This document shows positions 6,522 to 8,572 of a stretch of 8,572 bases of DNA, piece after piece. The stretch comes from JANMAT01 sp031359995. GTDB lineage: Bacteria; Actinomycetota; Acidimicrobiia; Acidimicrobiales; Ilumatobacteraceae. Within the stretch, counting starts at the first letter, position 1; each line of letters opens with the position of its first letter. The notes under the pieces are model-generated. The model was not told the origin of the DNA. It was given only the letters and a program-made list of their open reading frames with translations, and made no database searches. The stretch spans positions 1 through 8,572 of the forward strand of contig JANMAT010000107.1 in the NCBI GenBank assembly GCA_031359995.1. The letters are read 5' to 3'. Position numbers and translations under genes: made by a program.

Positions 6522-6550
6522 TTGACTAGTGACGTCGCCTCTCATAGACT
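6522..6550 (+). promoter_or_regulatory. promoter of hicAB
   Basis: TTGACT (6522-6527) and TAGACT (6545-6550) match the sigma-70/SigA -35 and -10 consensus and are exactly 17 bp apart. The predicted transcription start is about 6557, only a few bases before the GTG at 6560. Two 6-bp palindromes, ACTAGT (6525-6530) and GACGTC (6531-6536), overlap and follow the -35 box and could be contacted by the HicB repressor. Confidence 0.65.
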
Positions 6551-6559
6551 ACAACTCGG

Positions 6560-6748
6560 GTGAAACGGACCGATCTGATGAAACAGCTACGCGACATCGC
6601 CAACGATCAAGGCGTTACGTACGCGGGGACGGAGGGCGGCTCCCACACCAAGGTGTTCCTCGGCGATCGGTTCGTCACCGTGCCCCGCCACCGCGAGATC
6701 AACGAGCTCACCGCTAGGGGCATCCTGCGTGACGCGAGAGGAGACTGA
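6560..6748 (+). CDS. hicA: HicA-type mRNA interferase toxin
   Basis: This 62-residue protein has the HicA double-stranded-RNA-binding-like fold pattern: MKRTDLMKQL, then GGSHTKVFLGDRFVTVPRHR, then a C-terminal helix NELTARGILRDA. H29 in the G-S-H motif (27-29) is the catalytic His of this family. HicA toxins cleave mRNA and are held inactive by HicB. The GTG start at 6560 gives the canonical M-K-R-x-D-L beginning. No Shine-Dalgarno precedes it, and the promoter places the 5' end of the message about 3 nt upstream, so translation is probably leaderless. An in-frame ATG at 6578 would remove part of the first helix. The hicB start lies 1 nt after this gene's stop (TGA-C-ATG). Length and motifs are complete. 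Confidence 0.88.
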   Translation: MKRTDLMKQLRDIANDQGVTYAGTEGGSHTKVFLGDRFVTVPRHREINELTARGILRDARGD

Positions 6749-6749
6749 C

Positions 6750-7166
6750 ATGATTCGACGCGTACCCACGTTTGACCCGAACCACGAGTACACCATTGAG
6801 GCGCGTCGCAGCGGCAGTTGGTGGGCGCTCACCGTGCCCGAGCTTCCCGGCGTGCATTCACAAGTCCGACGCCTCGAACAGGCCGCAGCAATGGTCACCG
6901 ACGCCATCGCGCTCGCGTTCGACGTCGACCCCGCGACGGTGCGGGTGTACGGGCCGATCCCCATCGTGAACCCCGAGCTCGACGAGCTACTCCAATCGAC
7001 ACGGGAACGCCGCCAGCAACTCGCCCAACTCCGCGTCGACGTTGACGCGGAGTCTCGCAAGCTCGCGCACGACATGGCGAACCAGGGCATTCCGGTTCGC
7101 GACATCGCGACCGCCCTTGACGTCTCGTTCCAGCATGCTGCGAAGCTGGCCAAGCAAGCCTCGTAG
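6750..7166 (+). CDS. hicB: HicB-type antitoxin with C-terminal helix-turn-helix
   Basis: This 138-residue protein starts at ATG 6750 with ribosome site AGGAG (6739-6743), 6 nt away; the in-frame GTG at 6729 lacks one. The N-terminal HicB fold is clear: EYTIEARRSGSWWALTVPEL, then PGVHSQVRRLEQAAAMVTDA and the helix ending ALAFDVDP (about 13-61). It is the toxin-neutralising, partly degraded RNase-H-like domain. A charged helix follows (75-110; ERRQQLAQLRVDVDAESRKL), then a helix-turn-helix at about 113-135 (GIPVRDIATALDVSFQHAAK) for binding the operon's own operator. Unlike hicA, it has a leader-type ribosome site, which could favour antitoxin synthesis. The gene is intact. Confidence 0.87.
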   Translation: MIRRVPTFDPNHEYTIEARRSGSWWALTVPELPGVHSQVRRLEQAAAMVTDAIALAFDVDPATVRVYGPIPIVNPELDELLQSTRERRQQLAQLRVDVDAESRKLAHDMANQGIPVRDIATALDVSFQHAAKLAKQAS

Positions 7167-7290
7167 ACCCGCGATACCGAACCCCCTCAAGACGGCCCAG
7201 CGAGCCTCCCGAGACCGCACACTTTCCCGACCACCACCGAAGGGCGACCCGCACCGAACCGGCGACATTCGGCGGTCGTAGCACTCCACT

Positions 7291-7302
7291 TCGACGCGTC
7301 GA
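7291..7302. repeat. 12-bp perfect palindrome between the convergent TA modules
   Basis: TCGACGCGTCGA is its own reverse complement. It lies between the 3' ends of hicB and mazF, 15 bp past the mazF stop. The role is unknown. Confidence 0.4.
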
Positions 7303-7304
7303 CC

Positions 7305-7319
7305 GACCCAGCGAGGGTC
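7305..7319 (-). terminator. small hairpin at the mazF stop, weak terminator candidate
   Basis: GACCC (7305-7309) pairs with GGGTC (7315-7319) around a 5-nt loop and overlaps the mazF stop codon. With the palindrome at 7291-7302 it gives two stacked dyads downstream of mazF. There is no T-tract in either direction. Confidence 0.25.
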
Positions 7320-7638
7320 AGTACACGATGTCGAGCGCGTAGCGTAGGGCGCGGTCGAGCTGGGCTCGCGCCAGCTCGTCGAGATGACCGACCGGCTCGG
7401 CGTCGAGGTCGCCGAGCGGGACCGTGATGATGTTGTCGCACGAGATCACGCATCGCTCGGGCAGTCCGTGCTCGGCGCCGAGTTCGGCCTCGGAGCGGAT
7501 GCCTCGAATGGTGCGGGTGATCGGCGCGCAGGTCACTGCGGTGAGCACGCTGATGGCGACATCTCGGGTGAGCACGCACACCGGGCGACGCCCGGCCGGC
7601 GGACCGAGGTCGGCCCAGACGATGTCGTTGCGCGTCAC
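7318..7638 (-). CDS. mazF: MazF/PemK-type endoribonuclease toxin
   Basis: This 106-residue protein matches the MazF/PemK family along its whole length: TRNDIVWADLGPPAGRRPVC at the start, CAPITRTIRGI (37-47), then GLPERCVISCDNIITVP (58-74), and the final helix ELARAQLDRALRYALDIVY. The G-R-R-P loop (16-19, with R18) and the T-R-T segment (41-43) are where the family's catalytic Arg and Ser/Thr lie. MazF toxins cut single-stranded RNA at short sites. I chose GTG 7638 because it overlaps the antitoxin stop as GTGA, typical of coupled TA pairs; GTG 7641 is an equal alternative adding one Val. There is no Shine-Dalgarno, so translation depends on coupling. The toxin looks intact, whereas the antitoxin upstream is frameshifted. 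Confidence 0.88.
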   Translation of the reverse strand: MTRNDIVWADLGPPAGRRPVCVLTRDVAISVLTAVTCAPITRTIRGIRSEAELGAEHGLPERCVISCDNIITVPLGDLDAEPVGHLDELARAQLDRALRYALDIVY

Positions 7639-7885
7639 CACGCCGGAGCGGTGCGGGCGGCCAGGCGACGAGCCGACTTGACCAGCGCCGGATCGGCCGG
7701 CTGACGTTGGTAGCCGCCTGGAGGTCGGGGTCGGCCTCGGCGAGGTCTTCGGCGGCAATCACCGCCTGGGCGCCGCGCCGGAGCAGCTCGGACCGGTTGG
7801 TACCCAGCCGGGCGGCGAACTCGTCGAGCGTTCGCACGAGGTCGTCGTCGAGCTGTACGAGCACTTCGCGTCGGGCCACGGCCAT
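7635..7885 (-). pseudogene. ribbon-helix-helix antitoxin partner of MazF, frameshifted
   Basis: From ATG 7885 (or GTG 7879, giving MARREV) the frame reads ARREVLVQLDDDLVRTLDEF, then GTNRSELLRRGAQAVIAAED, a ribbon-helix-helix DNA-binding domain of the MazE/CopG type. Through DLAEADPDLQAA it is intact. Then, at about 7711-7716, the natural continuation YQRQPADPALVKSARRLAAR, then TAPAW and TGA at 7637-7635, lies in the next frame. One missing base (GCGGCTACC for an expected GCGGCCTACC) explains the shift: the span is 251 nt, one short of 84 codons. As written, the protein runs on in the wrong frame through mazF to 7187 and loses the C-terminal tail that in this family wraps and blocks the toxin. 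The restored stop overlaps the mazF start (GTGA), showing this is the true ancestral frame. No Shine-Dalgarno is visible upstream. Confidence 0.75.
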
Positions 7886-7892
7886 GTGGCAA

Positions 7893-7903
7893 CACCAATG
7901 GTG
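7893..7903 (-). promoter_or_regulatory. short dyad upstream of the antitoxin, possible operator
   Basis: CACCA-A-TGGTG is a perfect 5-bp inverted repeat around one base, 8 bp upstream of the antitoxin ATG at 7885. Ribbon-helix-helix antitoxins often bind short dyads near their own start. It is short enough to be chance. Confidence 0.25.
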
Positions 7904-7958
7904 AAGGGCCGCACCAGTGGCACGACTCGACATCTCAAGCGCCACCGAGAGTGCGAGC

Positions 7959-7984
7959 GCAGGTTCCTCGGAGGAGGAACCTGC
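7959..7984. repeat. perfect 11-bp inverted repeat (hairpin with 4-nt loop)
   Basis: GCAGGTTCCTC (7959-7969) is the exact reverse complement of GAGGAACCTGC (7974-7984), with loop GGAG. It is the longest perfect stem in the window. It lies about 75 bp upstream of the antitoxin start and is flanked by no T-tract on either strand. It could be a leader hairpin, a regulator site or a relic of a mobile element end. Confidence 0.6.
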
Positions 7985-8032
7985 AAAGGTGCATGCCCCG
8001 GAGAGCCCGATGGAACGACGCCCGGACGGCGT

Positions 8033-8078
8033 TTCAACGACGCGTTCAACGACGCGGCCGCCGGGTTTCAACCACGCG
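8033..8078 (+). repeat. 12-mer present three times
   Basis: TTCAACGACGCG is repeated back to back at 8033-8044 and 8045-8056. A copy with one change, TTCAACCACGCG, lies at 8067-8078 after a 10-bp gap. Confidence 0.5.
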
Positions 8079-8284
8079 CCCCGGACCGCCCCAACCACGG
8101 CCTGCCACCCGACCGCAAGCCACGCCGGTCCCGCCATAGCGGCTCGGCCACCGACCGGCGGGCGCACGACCTCGACGCTGCACGACGGGCGACCACGATC
8201 GGATGCGAGCGACGCCACGGCCGGCGCCGTCGCTCGACACGGCCACTGCTGGATCATCGCCCCGAACCCGTACGCGGAACGGCC

Positions 8285-8465
8285 ATGACCGCGGCCGTGC
8301 GCGCCGACCCGCTCGAGTGGCCCGACGCGGCGGCCACTCGCCCGCAACACCGAGGCGTTCCTCGCTCGACGGCCCGAGGCCGTGGCCCGGCAGACACACT
8401 ATGGCGGTCGTCGGTGGCCAATAGGACCAGTCCGGCAGCCTACCGAAAGGTTCGGGTTAGCCTGA
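8285..8465 (+). pseudogene. doubtful coding remnant with an apparent frameshift
   Basis: ATG 8285 opens AVRADPLEWPDAAA, and near 8332-8336 the next frame continues LARNTEAFLARRPEAVARQ, then THYGGRRWP, to a TGA at 8463-8465. The two parts together read like ordinary protein with G/C-biased third positions, as if one base were missing. I do not recognise the family and there is no ribosome site. In DNA this GC-rich it may be chance. Confidence 0.2.
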
Positions 8466-8476
8466 GAACGGTGAGG

Positions 8477-8572
8477 TCAGGTTTGCAGCGGTTGCGGAGC
8501 GCGGAGGGAGAGGGCTGCTTGGAGCAGTGCTGCGTGGGTGAGGGCTTGGGGGTAGTTGCCGAGGTGTCGGTG
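8477..8572 (-). CDS. C-terminal end of a GH15 glucoamylase-like protein (5' partial)
   Basis: A minus-strand frame enters from the right edge and ends at TGA 8479-8477, giving 31 residues. It reads HRHLGNYPQALTHAALLQAA, then LSLRAPQPLQT. GH15 family glycoside hydrolases (glucoamylase/trehalase-type) end in a conserved LGN-F/Y-PQA-x-x-H-x-x-L-x-x-A-A segment, the last helix of the alpha/alpha barrel. The match is short but specific. The catalytic residues lie outside the window. Transcription of this gene runs toward the TA region, with no clear terminator between. Confidence 0.7.
   Translation of the reverse strand, partial: HRHLGNYPQALTHAALLQAALSLRAPQPLQT

Larger units (their letters stand above)
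7886..8476. other. 590-bp stretch without a supportable gene
   Basis: Open frames occur on both strands (for example 7917-8288 + and 8046-8399 -), but their translations are low-complexity Arg/Pro/Thr/Gly-rich with no recognisable motif or ribosome site. The stretch should hold the promoter of the antitoxin-mazF pair; I found no convincing -35/-10 pair. It contains the hairpin at 7959-7984, the 12-mer repeats at 8033-8078 and a doubtful coding remnant at 8285-8465. Confidence 0.55.

Noticed and set aside
5473..6525. 350-codon plus-strand frame overlapping the ATPase remnant
   Set aside because: It is Pro/Ser/Arg/Thr-rich and a shifted-frame shadow for most of its length; only the short WD40-like stretch after 6340 was noted separately.
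5484..6545. 353-codon minus-strand frame opposite the ATPase remnant
   Set aside because: The Gly/Val/Arg-rich translation lacks motifs, while the plus strand shows clear helical-repeat protein sequence.
8033..8078. Repeats considered as a CRISPR array
   Set aside because: Units of 12 bp with no spacer or a 10-bp gap are far too short, and no cas gene is present.
7917..8288. 123-codon plus-strand frame
   Set aside because: It is low-complexity, Ser/Thr/Pro/Arg-rich, without a ribosome site or family resemblance; part of it encodes the hairpin and the 12-mer repeats.
7187..8350. 387-codon minus-strand frame
   Set aside because: Only its ribbon-helix-helix part (7885 to about 7712) is protein-like; upstream is low-complexity and downstream is the out-of-frame reading of mazF caused by the antitoxin frameshift.

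Overview
The window is very GC-rich DNA with strongly G/C-biased third codon positions, purine-rich Shine-Dalgarno sites, GTG and TTG starts and one probably leaderless gene. This fits a high-GC actinomycete (Actinomycetota, possibly Acidimicrobiia-like). The phylum is inferred from composition and protein style; no rRNA or other marker gene is present.

Layout. The left edge (2-202, +) is the tail of a protein resembling DUF2786 family members. After a gene-free leader containing several inverted repeats comes a three-gene + strand cassette (552-4746): a secreted DUF4331 protein, a membrane-anchored TPR protein, and a NicO-family nickel/cobalt-type transporter. The transporter has an exported N-terminal domain carrying an EF-hand-like loop, and a cytosolic or periplasmic His-rich loop. 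Genes 2 and 3 overlap by 4 nt (TTGA). Genes 1 and 2 are separated by a strong intercistronic hairpin. This cassette is the most system-like part of the window and probably handles a divalent metal at the cell envelope.

From 4747 to about 6520 lies a stretch of broken genes. It holds a Walker A-bearing N-terminal scrap of an AfsR/LuxR-type ATPase (- strand), a full-length but doubly frameshifted RidA-family gene (- strand), and a 313-codon C-terminal helical-repeat piece of a similar ATPase (+ strand). A WD40-like scrap may follow.

From 6522 to 7885 there are two convergent type II toxin-antitoxin modules. hicAB (+) is intact, has a good -35/-10 promoter and a nearly leaderless GTG start. The MazEF-type pair (-) has an intact MazF toxin whose start overlaps the antitoxin stop (GTGA), but the antitoxin reading frame is broken by an apparent one-base deletion. 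The toxin thus seems to lack a complete cognate antitoxin.

The region 7886-8476 has no gene I can support; it contains a perfect 11-bp hairpin, a short triplicated 12-mer and a doubtful coding remnant. The right edge (8477-8572, -) is the C-terminal end of a GH15 glucoamylase-like protein. Several apparent single-base indels lie between 5.1 and 8.4 kb, so real gene decay has to be separated from assembly error before the pseudogene calls are relied on.
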